Part shown: positions 1 to 6,398 of the stretch, piece by piece
Layout: every line of letters begins with the position of its first letter
Numbering within the stretch: position 1 is the stretch's first letter
Notes under the pieces: model-generated
What the model saw: the letters and a program-made list of their open reading frames with translations, nothing else
Told to the model about the DNA's origin: nothing
Databases searched by the model: none
Position numbers and translations under genes: made by a program
Assembly: GCA_017861495.1 (NCBI GenBank)
Contig: JAGFXW010000059.1
Coordinates: 1-10,748 of the forward strand
Origin: Bacillota bacterium
GTDB taxonomy: Bacteria; Bacillota_C; Negativicutes; CTSoil-072
DNA: 10,748 bases
Direction: 5' to 3'

Positions 1-338
1 GGGTATCCGCGAATTGCAAGCTGACAAGATTTCGATTTTGGCTAAAAATATGGCTTCGACAATACTATTTCTTCTGCACAAAAACAATAAAGGAAACCGC
101 ATTATATTATTTAATATTATTTAATGTTCTTTATATATAGTTAGACGTCCTGAAAAAACATCCTTTATTTTTTACATAATAATTTTATTCAATGAGAAAA
201 TGTAGCTTCTGCAAACTTCTAACGACAGCGAAATCCGTCATTTGTACTCATGTCTGCCAAATAAATTTTTTTATTGTTTGGCGAACAAAAAAATGTACCT
301 ATTTACTGCTCATGGCGATTGCTATTTTGTTTATCGCA
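1..338. other. AT-rich region with no confident gene
   Basis: I see no gene here that I can support. A plus-strand frame is open from base 2 to a TAA at 122-124. It would give a 40-residue C-terminal tail starting GIRELQADKISILAKNMAST, so it could be the end of a gene entering from the left, but it has no recognisable domain. The rest is AT-rich. It contains a tandem 10-bp repeat at 105-124 and a weak 9-bp hairpin (gccaaataa at 256-264 against ttgtttggc at 274-282) with no T-run beside it. Confidence 0.4.
105..124. repeat. Tandem 10-bp direct repeat
   Basis: The unit TATTATTTAA occurs twice with no spacer, at 105-114 and 115-124. The period is about one helical turn, so both copies would face the same side of the DNA. 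It may be bent DNA, a binding site for an AT-preferring protein, or low-complexity drift. Nothing else links it to a function. Confidence 0.5.
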
Positions 339-380
339 AAAAAATATGCCCTGCAGAGCCAACTGCAAGACATATTTTTT
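339..380 (-). terminator. Intrinsic terminator after the 77-aa gene
   Basis: Arms 339-356 and 363-380 pair over 18 positions around the 6-nt loop 357-362. Read as minus-strand RNA, all positions pair: two pairs, at 351/368 and 349/370, are G-U wobbles. Read as plus-strand RNA those two are C-A mismatches, so the minus strand is the intended direction. The outer arm supplies a run of six to seven U at the 3' end. It lies about 35 bases past the stop of the 77-aa gene and probably ends that gene's transcript. It could also weakly stop plus-strand transcription, because 375-380 is a T-run. Confidence 0.75.
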
Positions 381-414
381 ACCTTTAGCCTAAGTTTCGC
401 GCAGAAGCCGGTCG

Positions 415-648
415 TTACTCCGCGGCTTCGTCCTCTTCCTCTTCCGATAAGAACTGTTCCACCGTGTCGAGAATGTTGGCATGATGGTTTTCCAACGCAT
501 CATCAATCAAGCGTAAAATCGAGTTCGTCTGTTCCTCCGGAAGTCCAATCGCAAGAATGATGTCGGATAAATGATCTTCCAGCAGTTCCAGATCTTCCGT
601 GAAAAGGATCTCAATATCCTCATTGTTTTCAAACTCATTATTGCTCAT
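415..648 (-). CDS. Small acidic protein of unknown function (77 aa)
   Basis: I do not recognise this protein. It is short and strongly acidic, with a mid-section rich in Leu/Ile and Asp/Glu (residues about 10-65) that looks helical, and a Glu-rich tail ending EEEEDEAAE. It has no Cys, no signal peptide and no membrane segment, so a soluble cytoplasmic protein, perhaps a helical partner protein, is likely. The start is well supported: AAGGAG (657-662 on the opposite strand) lies 8 bases before the ATG. An intrinsic terminator follows the stop at 339-380. It sits 152 bases downstream of iorB with no terminator between them, so it may be read both from its own promoter and by read-through from the buk-ptb-iorAB unit. 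An overlapping plus-strand frame (192-560) is judged to be a shadow. Confidence 0.75.
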   Translation of the reverse strand: MSNNEFENNEDIEILFTEDLELLEDHLSDIILAIGLPEEQTNSILRLIDDALENHHANILDTVEQFLSEEEEDEAAE

Positions 649-722
649 AATACCAACTCCTTAACACTGTATTTTCTAAGCAAAGCAATGGTCGGCCGCC
701 AACGGCCATTCCACCCTCTGCC

Positions 723-763
723 TATGTATATAGTATCACGAATTTACAGGCTTGTCTTGTAAA
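723..763 (-). promoter_or_regulatory. Possible promoter with overlapping inverted repeat
   Basis: On the minus strand, AAGACA (753-758) and TACTAT (730-735) are 17 bases apart, a plausible but imperfect sigma-70 type promoter placing the transcript start near 723, about 75 bases before the 77-aa gene. An inverted repeat, TTTACA (743-748) and TGTAAA (758-763) with a 9-base spacer, overlaps the -35 box and spacer, which is where a repressor operator would sit. This is pattern matching only. The short GC hairpin at 694-707 lies in the leader and has no T-run. Confidence 0.3.
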
Positions 764-800
764 CATTGTTCAAGCCGGGAAAAATTTCTTTGGCTATATA

Positions 801-1373
801 TCAGGCAACTAAATTCATGCCCACTTCAATTGCCTTCAAGTTAATATCGACGAATTGGGGTTTCACGTTGTCACGGATAATTTTCTCCCAATTGATGTTT
901 TCCAGTCCCATGGCTTTAATAATCGTCCCCAACAGGATTACATTCATCACTTTTGAATTGCCCAATTCCTTGGCGCTTTTTGCCGCATTAACGACCGTTG
1001 TTTTCACCTTGCTTGACAATTCTTCAATAATCCCTGCCGGATACTCAAACGCACCGGAAAGAATAGGCATTGAGCTGATTTCATGATCATTAACCACAAC
1101 TTTTCCTTCTGGTTTTAAATATTTCAGCCAACGCAACGCTTCCATCTTTTCAAAGGACACCAGGATGTCCGCGCCCCCGATTTCGATAACCGGCGACTCC
1201 ACTTTATCGCCATAGCGAACTTGCGAAGATACCGAGCCGCCGCGCTGGGACATGCCATGGATTTCACTCATTTTTACATCATACCCAGCTTCCATAAGGC
1301 CTATGGTCAAAAGTTTGCTGGCAAGTATGGTTCCTTGCCCGCCGACACCGACTAGAAGAATACTTTTTACCAT
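801..1373 (-). CDS. iorB: Indolepyruvate:ferredoxin oxidoreductase, beta subunit
   Basis: This is the small subunit (190 aa, normal length) of the thiamine-diphosphate enzyme that oxidatively decarboxylates aryl-2-oxoacids to aryl-acyl-CoA, reducing ferredoxin in the cytoplasm. It is a pyruvate-ferredoxin-oxidoreductase gamma-type domain. The glycine-rich GVGGQG is at residues 9-14, and the family-typical SEIHGMSQRGGSV is at 36-48. The reading frame extends upstream to 1430. I choose the ATG at 1373 because the protein then starts directly at the domain (MVKSILLVGVGGQG) and an AAAGGGGGA SD (1382-1390) lies 8 bases before it. The start is one base after the iorA stop, so translational coupling is likely. 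The longer form would add 19 basic residues inside iorA and is unlikely. It is the last gene of the buk-ptb-iorA-iorB unit. Related gamma subunits serve other 2-oxoacids, so substrate is not fixed. Confidence 0.93.
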   Translation of the reverse strand: MVKSILLVGVGGQGTILASKLLTIGLMEAGYDVKMSEIHGMSQRGGSVSSQVRYGDKVESPVIEIGGADILVSFEKMEALRWLKYLKPEGKVVVNDHEISSMPILSGAFEYPAGIIEELSSKVKTTVVNAAKSAKELGNSKVMNVILLGTIIKAMGLENINWEKIIRDNVKPQFVDINLKAIEVGMNLVA

Positions 1374-1374
1374 C

Positions 1375-3159
1375 TTACGCTTCCCCCTTTTGGATCGCTT
1401 GCTTTGGACATACCTGAAGACATACTTCACAGCCTACGCATTGATCGGAATGAATGACGGCCTTCTTATTCGCCTTATCAAAATAAATTGCCGGGCAACC
1501 TACGCGAATACAGGCGCGGCAGCCAATACATTTTTCGGGGTCAATAGCACATTTACTTTTGAAAGCTCCTTTAAACTCTTCTTTGTCCTCAAGAGAAAAT
1601 TTCTTTAACGCGCATGGCCAGCGAGTGATAATGACCGACGGTTCATTGAGGCTAAATGCCCAATCCAATGTGTTTTTCACTTCGTTGATATCATTGGGGT
1701 TAATGGTTCTTACATTCTCTATGCCGCAGGCGCGCACCAATTTCTCGATATTGACCGGCGTTGCCTTTTTGCCTTGCAGGGTATAGCCGGAACCGGGATT
1801 TTCCTGATGACCCGTCATGCCGGTAATCCGGTTGTCAAGGATCACGTTGATGGTGTTGCTCTGATTATATGTCACATCCAGCAAGGAATTAACGCCGGTA
1901 TGGAAGAACGTGGAATCGCCGAGGACCGACACCACCCGCATCGGCGAATCTTTCTTCATATTGAATACCTGCTGCGCGCCATGGCCGGCACTAATGCTTG
2001 CTCCCATGCAAACCGTATAGTCCATGGCATTGTATGGTTCGCTGAAGGCCAAGGTATAACAGCCGATATCCCCCGATATCACAACATTCTTTTTCTTGCC
2101 TAATTCATAAAAGAACCCTCTGTGCGGACAGCCAGCGCAAAATGTAGGCGGCCGGGGGATCACTTTACTTTCATCAAACGCAATGGATGGATTTTCTTTG
2201 CCGTAAACGCTTTTGCGGATCACATCCGGAGTCATTTCCCCGTTAAACGGAAAAACATCCTTGCCCTTACAGGAAAAACCTAAAATCTTCACTTGCTCTT
2301 CGATGTAGGGATCATTTTCCTCAATCACATATACCGTATCAACAGCCTGACAAAACTCCTTGATCTTTTCGCTTGGCAGCGGATAGGTGAAGCCCAATTT
2401 TAAATAAGATGCCGTATCGCCAAAAACCTCTTTTGCGTAATGATAGCAGCCGCCGGAAGAAATGATGCCGACTTTTTTATCATTCCATTCAATAAAGTTT
2501 AAATTCGTGGTATTCGAATAATCCATCAGTTTATTCAGCCGGTCCTGCACCTTGACCCGTAACACTTTGGCATTCGCCGGCACAGTTACATACTTCTTAA
2601 CGTCCTTAGCATAATCCTTGATTCCAACCTCTTCCCGTTCGCCGCAAGTCACGATACTTTTGGAATGGCACACTCTTGTCGTCATCCGCATCAATACAGG
2701 TGTGTCATAGGCTTCACTGACTTCAAAAGCGGTTTTCACCATGTCTTTCGCTTCTTGGCTGTCAGACGGTTCCAGCATCGGGATTTTCGCAAACTTGGCA
2801 TAATTGCGGTTGTCCTGCTCATTCTGGGAAGAATGCTGGCCCGGCTCGTCGGCGCTTACCAACACCATGCCGCCGTTTACGCCGGTATACGCATAGGTAA
2901 ACAACGGATCCGCCGCCACATTAACCCCTACATGCTTCATGGAAGCGATCGATCTTGCTCCGGCGATGGATGCACCAATAACGGCTTCCAGCGCAACTTT
3001 TTCGTTGGTTGCCCATTCAGCCAGAATATCATCCCTGTAGGTAGCAATGTTTTCCAGGATTTCCGTACTGGGTGTTCCGGGGTAGGCCGAAGCATATTTT
3101 ACCCCGGCTTCATACGCCCCGCGGGCGATGGCCTCATTACCGGTTAACAGTTGTTTCAT
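1375..3159 (-). CDS. iorA: Indolepyruvate:ferredoxin oxidoreductase, alpha subunit
   Basis: This is the large catalytic subunit (594 aa, normal length), partner of the IorB encoded immediately downstream. The N-terminal pyrimidine-binding domain begins at MKQLLTGNEAIARGAYEAGV and carries YPGTPSTEI at about 26-34. The family signature CAGCPHRG is at 341-348. The thiamine-diphosphate/Mg site is in GDSTFFHTGVNSLLD (about 414-428), with LDN at 441-443. The C terminus is a two-cluster ferredoxin domain: Cys 544, 547, 550, 555 and Cys 574, 577, 580, 584, both ending in CP. The electron path would run from the thiamine adduct through these 4Fe-4S clusters to ferredoxin. The start is firm: AAGGAGG (3167-3173) is 7 bases before the ATG and overlaps the ptb stop codon, so initiation is probably coupled to ptb translation. 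Nothing is truncated. The Ptb/Buk context suggests that the acyl-CoA product is cashed in for ATP. Confidence 0.95.
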   Translation of the reverse strand: MKQLLTGNEAIARGAYEAGVKYASAYPGTPSTEILENIATYRDDILAEWATNEKVALEAVIGASIAGARSIASMKHVGVNVAADPLFTYAYTGVNGGMVLVSADEPGQHSSQNEQDNRNYAKFAKIPMLEPSDSQEAKDMVKTAFEVSEAYDTPVLMRMTTRVCHSKSIVTCGEREEVGIKDYAKDVKKYVTVPANAKVLRVKVQDRLNKLMDYSNTTNLNFIEWNDKKVGIISSGGCYHYAKEVFGDTASYLKLGFTYPLPSEKIKEFCQAVDTVYVIEENDPYIEEQVKILGFSCKGKDVFPFNGEMTPDVIRKSVYGKENPSIAFDESKVIPRPPTFCAGCPHRGFFYELGKKKNVVISGDIGCYTLAFSEPYNAMDYTVCMGASISAGHGAQQVFNMKKDSPMRVVSVLGDSTFFHTGVNSLLDVTYNQSNTINVILDNRITGMTGHQENPGSGYTLQGKKATPVNIEKLVRACGIENVRTINPNDINEVKNTLDWAFSLNEPSVIITRWPCALKKFSLEDKEEFKGAFKSKCAIDPEKCIGCRACIRVGCPAIYFDKANKKAVIHSDQCVGCEVCLQVCPKQAIQKGEA

Positions 3160-3171
3160 TTCTGTTCCTCC

Positions 3172-4080
3172 TTATTTTTTGGGATTGCCGTATGCCAAAC
3201 GGGCTAATGCGATCGAATTTAATTTTCCTTCCGCAGTTTCCGCCCGGGAAGTCATTACAATCGGGTTTTTCGCCCCTAAAATAATCCCTACCATTTTTGC
3301 TTTTCCGTACATAATCAGCATTTTGCCAATGACATTGCCGGTTTCGATATTCGGCACCAGCATCAAATCAACCTTACCAGATACCCGGGTGGAAAGTTTT
3401 TTGTGTTTGGCAGCTTCTGGATCCATCGCCACATCAAACGCAATCGGGCCATCTATGATACAGCGCGGCAGCTCACCTGCGGCGCTCATTTCTACTAACG
3501 CCTGCGCATCCATAGTAGCCGGCATTGCTTTTGAAACTTGTTCGTTGGCCGTCAAAACAGCAACATACGGATTTTCGGTTCCCATTTCCCGCATCGCTTC
3601 CATCGAGCTGATCAGGATTTCTTTCTTTTCTTGCAAGCTCGGAGCAACATTCATCCCGCCGTCGGTAACTACGAGCAATTTTTCATAACCGGGAATTTCA
3701 AAAACGGTAAAGTGGCTCAACGTACGTCCCGTCCGCAGGCCTACTTCCTTATTCAGTACGGCACGCAGAAAATCGCTGGTGTTGATAAACCCTTTCATCA
3801 GAATCTGGGCCCGATCCTGGTGCACAAGGGAAACTGCTTCCAAAGCAGCTTTCGCAATATCTTTTTCGTCAATGACAGGAGTATCGGCAGACAACCCGAT
3901 TTCTTCCATCATCGGCCGGATCAAATCCGCATCGCCAACCAAAATAGCTTTGACTAGACCAAGATCCTGCGCCATTTTAACGGCTTCCAGAACTTCTTTG
4001 TCTTGCGCTACCGCCACACTAATAGTGACCGGGCCTAAACTTTTTGCTTTTTCTAACATTTCCTGATAATTTTTGTACAT
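3172..4080 (-). CDS. ptb: Phosphate butyryltransferase (phosphate acyltransferase)
   Basis: It transfers an acyl group from CoA to phosphate (acyl-CoA + Pi to acyl phosphate + CoA). It belongs to the PTA/PTB family, is 302 aa long, the usual length for Ptb, and is soluble. Visible family motifs are LMKGFINTSDFLRAVL at 94-109, DGPIAFDVA at 210-218, VPNIETGN at 242-249 and PIVMTSRAE at 273-281. The start is supported by GGGAGG (4089-4094), 8 bases before the ATG. It lies 20 bases after buk and 12 bases before iorA, in the same orientation, so it is co-transcribed. Known Ptb enzymes accept butyryl-CoA, isobutyryl-CoA, isovaleryl-CoA and some larger acyl-CoAs. No thiolase or crotonase genes are in the window, while a 2-oxoacid oxidoreductase is adjacent, so a branched or aromatic acyl-CoA is a better guess here than butyryl-CoA. 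That is inference. Confidence 0.94.
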   Translation of the reverse strand: MYKNYQEMLEKAKSLGPVTISVAVAQDKEVLEAVKMAQDLGLVKAILVGDADLIRPMMEEIGLSADTPVIDEKDIAKAALEAVSLVHQDRAQILMKGFINTSDFLRAVLNKEVGLRTGRTLSHFTVFEIPGYEKLLVVTDGGMNVAPSLQEKKEILISSMEAMREMGTENPYVAVLTANEQVSKAMPATMDAQALVEMSAAGELPRCIIDGPIAFDVAMDPEAAKHKKLSTRVSGKVDLMLVPNIETGNVIGKMLIMYGKAKMVGIILGAKNPIVMTSRAETAEGKLNSIALARLAYGNPKK

Positions 4081-4100
4081 TGTATATGCCTCCCTATTTT

Positions 4101-5192
4101 CTATTCATATTTTTTCGCTGTTTCTTCATTCCGCAACACCCGCAACGTGCCAGCTGCCAAGGCTTCCATTTCCTGTTCACCCGGCATCAACACAATCGGA
4201 GCAATAAACTGGATCCGCCTCACGATTTCGTCGATCACCCGTTTGGAATTAGCCAATCCGCCTGTCAAAATGATCCGGTCCACTTCACCGCAAAGAACGG
4301 CCGCCATCGCGCCAATTTCTTTGGCCACCTGATAGGCCAGCGCATCCAGCACCAGAGCAGCGGTCTGGTTGCCTTCTTTCTCCATTTTCTCCGCTTCCCG
4401 GGCATCCTTGGTTCCCAAATAGGCGTACATGCCGCCTTTGCCAACCAGCTTCCCTTTCAATTCCGGATAAGTGTATTTGCCTGAATAGCACAATTTTACC
4501 AACGCGCTGGACGGCACTCCTCCGCACCGGTCCAACGAAAACGGGCCTTCTTCGTTCGCGTTATTCGTGTCGATCATTTTTCCTTTTTTATGCGGCGTGA
4601 CGGAAATCCCGGTTCCCAGATGAACGACAATAAAATTGACATCTTCGTATTGTTTTCCCAACTGCTGCGCTACAATATGAGCGACAGCCTTCTGGTTCAA
4701 CGTATGTGCGGTACTGACACGTTCGATTTCCGGAAAACCGGAAACCCGTGCCACCGGTTCCAACTCGTCTACGGTTACGGGATCGACAATAAAGGCCGGG
4801 ATATTCAGTTTTGAAGCCAAGGCAAGAGCAATCACAGCACCCAGGTTGGAAGCATGTTCACCCCGCTCCGCCTTTTTTAAATCTTCAACCATCTGCTCGT
4901 TCACGACATATGTTCCGCCCGGCAGCGGTTTTAATAATCCGCCCCGCCCGACAATCGCATCCATTGTCTCAATCGCTATTCCTTCTGCTGCCAACGCTTG
5001 CATTACCAACCCAGTACGATACTCCCGCTGGTCAAATACGGAAGAATACTGGCCAAGATCGGCGTTGGAATGCTCAACCAACGTTTTGAACAACGGCGTT
5101 TCATCCGCAAACACAGCAATTTTGGTCGAAGTCGCCCCCGGATTAATGACTAAAATCCGCTTTTTATCTTGTTTATTTTTCTGCGTTTCCAC
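4101..5192 (-). CDS. buk: Butyrate kinase (branched-chain or aryl carboxylate kinase)
   Basis: It makes ATP from acyl phosphate and ADP, the last step of the pathway in this operon. It belongs to the ASKHA-fold acetate/butyrate kinase family, 363 aa against a usual length of about 355. Motifs are NPGATSTK at 17-24 (phosphate loop), GRGGLLKPLPGGTY at 82-95, HLGTG at 191-195, LTGGLANS at 309-316 (nucleotide binding) and PGEQEMEALAAG at 337-348. The start codon is GTG at 5192, with AAGGA about 7 bases upstream. There is no earlier in-frame ATG, and the first 10 residues form a Lys-rich extension before the KRILVINPG core. It is the first gene of buk-ptb-iorA-iorB. Its 212-base upstream gap holds a perfect hairpin, a CodY-like box and overlapping alternative stems, so control of the operon probably acts there. 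The substrate is not determined by sequence alone. Confidence 0.94.
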   Translation of the reverse strand: METQKNKQDKKRILVINPGATSTKIAVFADETPLFKTLVEHSNADLGQYSSVFDQREYRTGLVMQALAAEGIAIETMDAIVGRGGLLKPLPGGTYVVNEQMVEDLKKAERGEHASNLGAVIALALASKLNIPAFIVDPVTVDELEPVARVSGFPEIERVSTAHTLNQKAVAHIVAQQLGKQYEDVNFIVVHLGTGISVTPHKKGKMIDTNNANEEGPFSLDRCGGVPSSALVKLCYSGKYTYPELKGKLVGKGGMYAYLGTKDAREAEKMEKEGNQTAALVLDALAYQVAKEIGAMAAVLCGEVDRIILTGGLANSKRVIDEIVRRIQFIAPIVLMPGEQEMEALAAGTLRVLRNEETAKKYE

Positions 5193-5210
5193 TGCTCTTC
5201 CTTTCCTTCC

Positions 5211-5235
5211 GTTCCGCTTGTCGGAACAGCGTTCC
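5211..5235 (-). promoter_or_regulatory. Alternative stem arms in the buk leader
   Basis: Three short arms are mutually complementary: GTTCCG (5211-5216), CGGAAC (5222-5227) and GTTCC (5231-5235). The middle arm can pair with either neighbour but not both (loops of 5 and 3 bases). In the minus-strand transcript the arm nearest buk lies immediately before the purine-rich SD region, so the choice of stem could affect ribosome access. The stems are only 5-6 bp, so this may be chance. Confidence 0.3.
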
Positions 5236-5237
5236 TT

Positions 5238-5252
5238 TATTTTGCGAAAATT
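5238..5252 (-). promoter_or_regulatory. CodY-box-like palindrome upstream of buk
   Basis: The minus-strand 15-mer AATTTTCGCAAAATA matches the known CodY consensus AATTTTCWGAAAATT at 12 of 15 positions. It sits about 45 bases before the buk GTG and overlaps the 3' flank of the hairpin at 5251-5282. CodY responds to branched-chain amino acids, which would suit an amino-acid-fermentation operon. The site is AT-rich, so a chance match is quite possible, and no CodY gene is in this window. Confidence 0.25.
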
Positions 5253-5282
5253 ATATGGAAACAGCCCCCTGTTTCCATATAA
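5251..5282 (-). terminator. Perfect 14-bp hairpin between lplA and buk
   Basis: TTATATGGAAACAG (5251-5264) pairs perfectly with CTGTTTCCATATAA (5269-5282) around a 4-base loop (CCCC, or GGGG in the minus-strand RNA). On the minus strand ATTTTCG follows, a short U-run, so it may end transcripts coming from the dgc-lplA unit 120 bases upstream. On the plus strand it is followed by a T/C-rich stretch. The U-run is short for so strong a stem, so a regulatory hairpin, mRNA processing site or DNA operator ahead of buk is also possible. Confidence 0.6.
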
Positions 5283-5327
5283 CTCTTTCTTTGTTTTTCG
5301 TATTAGACAAACATATCGTATTTTCCT

Positions 5328-5369
5328 GCCGCCAAAATATTTTTTAGCGGCTGGAGCAAAATATTTTTT
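5328..5369 (-). repeat. Direct repeat with a hairpin after lplA
   Basis: CAAAATATTTTTT occurs at 5333-5345 and again at 5357-5369, 24 bases apart start to start. The first copy lies inside a 24-base hairpin (5328-5351) in which minus-strand RNA pairs GCCGCTAAAA with TTTTGGCGGC (one G-U pair, 4-base loop). No T-run follows, so it is not a standard terminator. It lies in the untranslated gap between lplA and buk. It could be a protein binding site, an mRNA stability element or an AT-rich promoter component. I found no clear -35/-10 pair for buk in this gap. Confidence 0.45.
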
Positions 5370-5404
5370 TCGTTACGCAAACCACTTTTCCCAAGTCCAA
5401 GTCA

Positions 5405-6397
5405 TTATTCAACAAAACAGGCTGTCAAATCATCCAAGCCAATTTGATAAAAATATTTTTCCGCCTGCATTTCCGCTAATACTTCGCGGATCGCTTTTTC
5501 CTCATGCCGCACGCCAACAAGCGCTCGCGCAACTTCGCCGATATCGGCGAAAGTAAAAAAATCGCCATGAATTGTACAATGCACGATCCTGCCATCGACA
5601 ATATCCAAATACGCCGCGACCGTTCCCCCCGGCAGAATTTTTTCTTGTCGAAAATTATAGCGGGGTGATTCGCCATAATTCCAGTCCCAGGTATGATAAC
5701 GGTTTACCACCAGGTTTTCAACCGCCTTGCGGTCGTCCGCGTCGAGTTCCACCCGCGTCACTTTTTGTTGAGATCGGTCAAAGACGGTCGCAATCAACTG
5801 CTCTTTTAGATCCTCCAGCGAGTATTCTTCGGACAGATATTGTTTAATATTCACGACCCGGCTTTGAACCGATTTTACTCCTTTGGAAATATATTTATGT
5901 TCTTTCACATTCAAACACTTGCCAAGAACGCCGAAATCCGAATCAAACAATAACGTACCATGATGCAATAATCCTTTCGAAGTATAATATTGCGCATTGC
6001 CGGAAAACTTCTTACCGCCAACCGTCAGATCATTACGACCGGAAAAATCAACCGGCAAACCAAATTTCGCCAGAGCGGCAATGACCGGCTGCGCAAAATC
6101 ATTAAAATTAATATCCTGCCTGTTTACATTGCGCTTAATAAACGTAAAATTCAGGTTCCCTCCGTCATGATAGACTGCCCCTCCACCCGATAAACGGCGA
6201 ACTACCCGGATCGAATTTTCTTTCACGTATTCACTGTTGATTTCTTCCAACGTATTTTGATGCCGGCCTACAACAATCGTCCTGTCGTTTTGCCACAATA
6301 AAAAGATGTCTCGCTGATATTTTTCCGCAGTAAGTAAATATTCTTCCAACGCCATATTAAAAAACGGATCGGTGCTGCGATTCATAATATAAATCAT
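5405..6397 (-). CDS. lplA: Lipoate-protein ligase A
   Basis: It activates lipoate with ATP and attaches it to a lysine of lipoyl-domain proteins such as glycine cleavage protein H or 2-oxoacid dehydrogenase E2. It is cytoplasmic, 330 aa, the two-domain length of bacterial LplA. The catalytic domain shows RRLSGGGAVYHDGGNLNF at 67-84 (lipoyl-AMP binding), GRND at 120-123, GGKKFSGNAQ at 127-136 with the presumed catalytic Lys130, and HHGTLLF at 145-151. The remainder, from about 245, is the accessory C-terminal domain. The ATG at 6397 follows GGGGGA with about 9 bases of spacing and lies one base after the stop of the diguanylate cyclase gene, so the two are very probably co-translated. A second in-frame ATG 12 bases on (6385) is a less favoured start. 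No lipoate-dependent enzyme is in the window, so its target proteins are encoded elsewhere. Confidence 0.94.
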   Translation of the reverse strand: MIYIMNRSTDPFFNMALEEYLLTAEKYQRDIFLLWQNDRTIVVGRHQNTLEEINSEYVKENSIRVVRRLSGGGAVYHDGGNLNFTFIKRNVNRQDINFNDFAQPVIAALAKFGLPVDFSGRNDLTVGGKKFSGNAQYYTSKGLLHHGTLLFDSDFGVLGKCLNVKEHKYISKGVKSVQSRVVNIKQYLSEEYSLEDLKEQLIATVFDRSQQKVTRVELDADDRKAVENLVVNRYHTWDWNYGESPRYNFRQEKILPGGTVAAYLDIVDGRIVHCTIHGDFFTFADIGEVARALVGVRHEEKAIREVLAEMQAEKYFYQIGLDDLTACFVE

Positions 6398-6398
6398 T

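Noticed and set aside
256..282. Hairpin with T-rich loop considered as a second terminator
   Set aside because: The T-run is in the loop, not after the stem, on both strands, and one pair is a G-U wobble.
192..560. Plus-strand 122-codon frame
   Set aside because: It overlaps the better supported 77-aa minus-strand gene, runs through the terminator at 339-380, has no SD, and reads as low-quality Ser/Pro/Cys-rich shadow sequence.
694..707. GGCCG-CGGCC hairpin considered as an iorB terminator
   Set aside because: Only 5 bp and no T-run on either strand; it lies in the leader of the 77-aa gene.
1374..1430. Longer start for iorB
   Set aside because: It would add 19 Lys/Arg-rich residues encoded inside the iorA ferredoxin domain, while a good SD and the family N-terminus support 1373.
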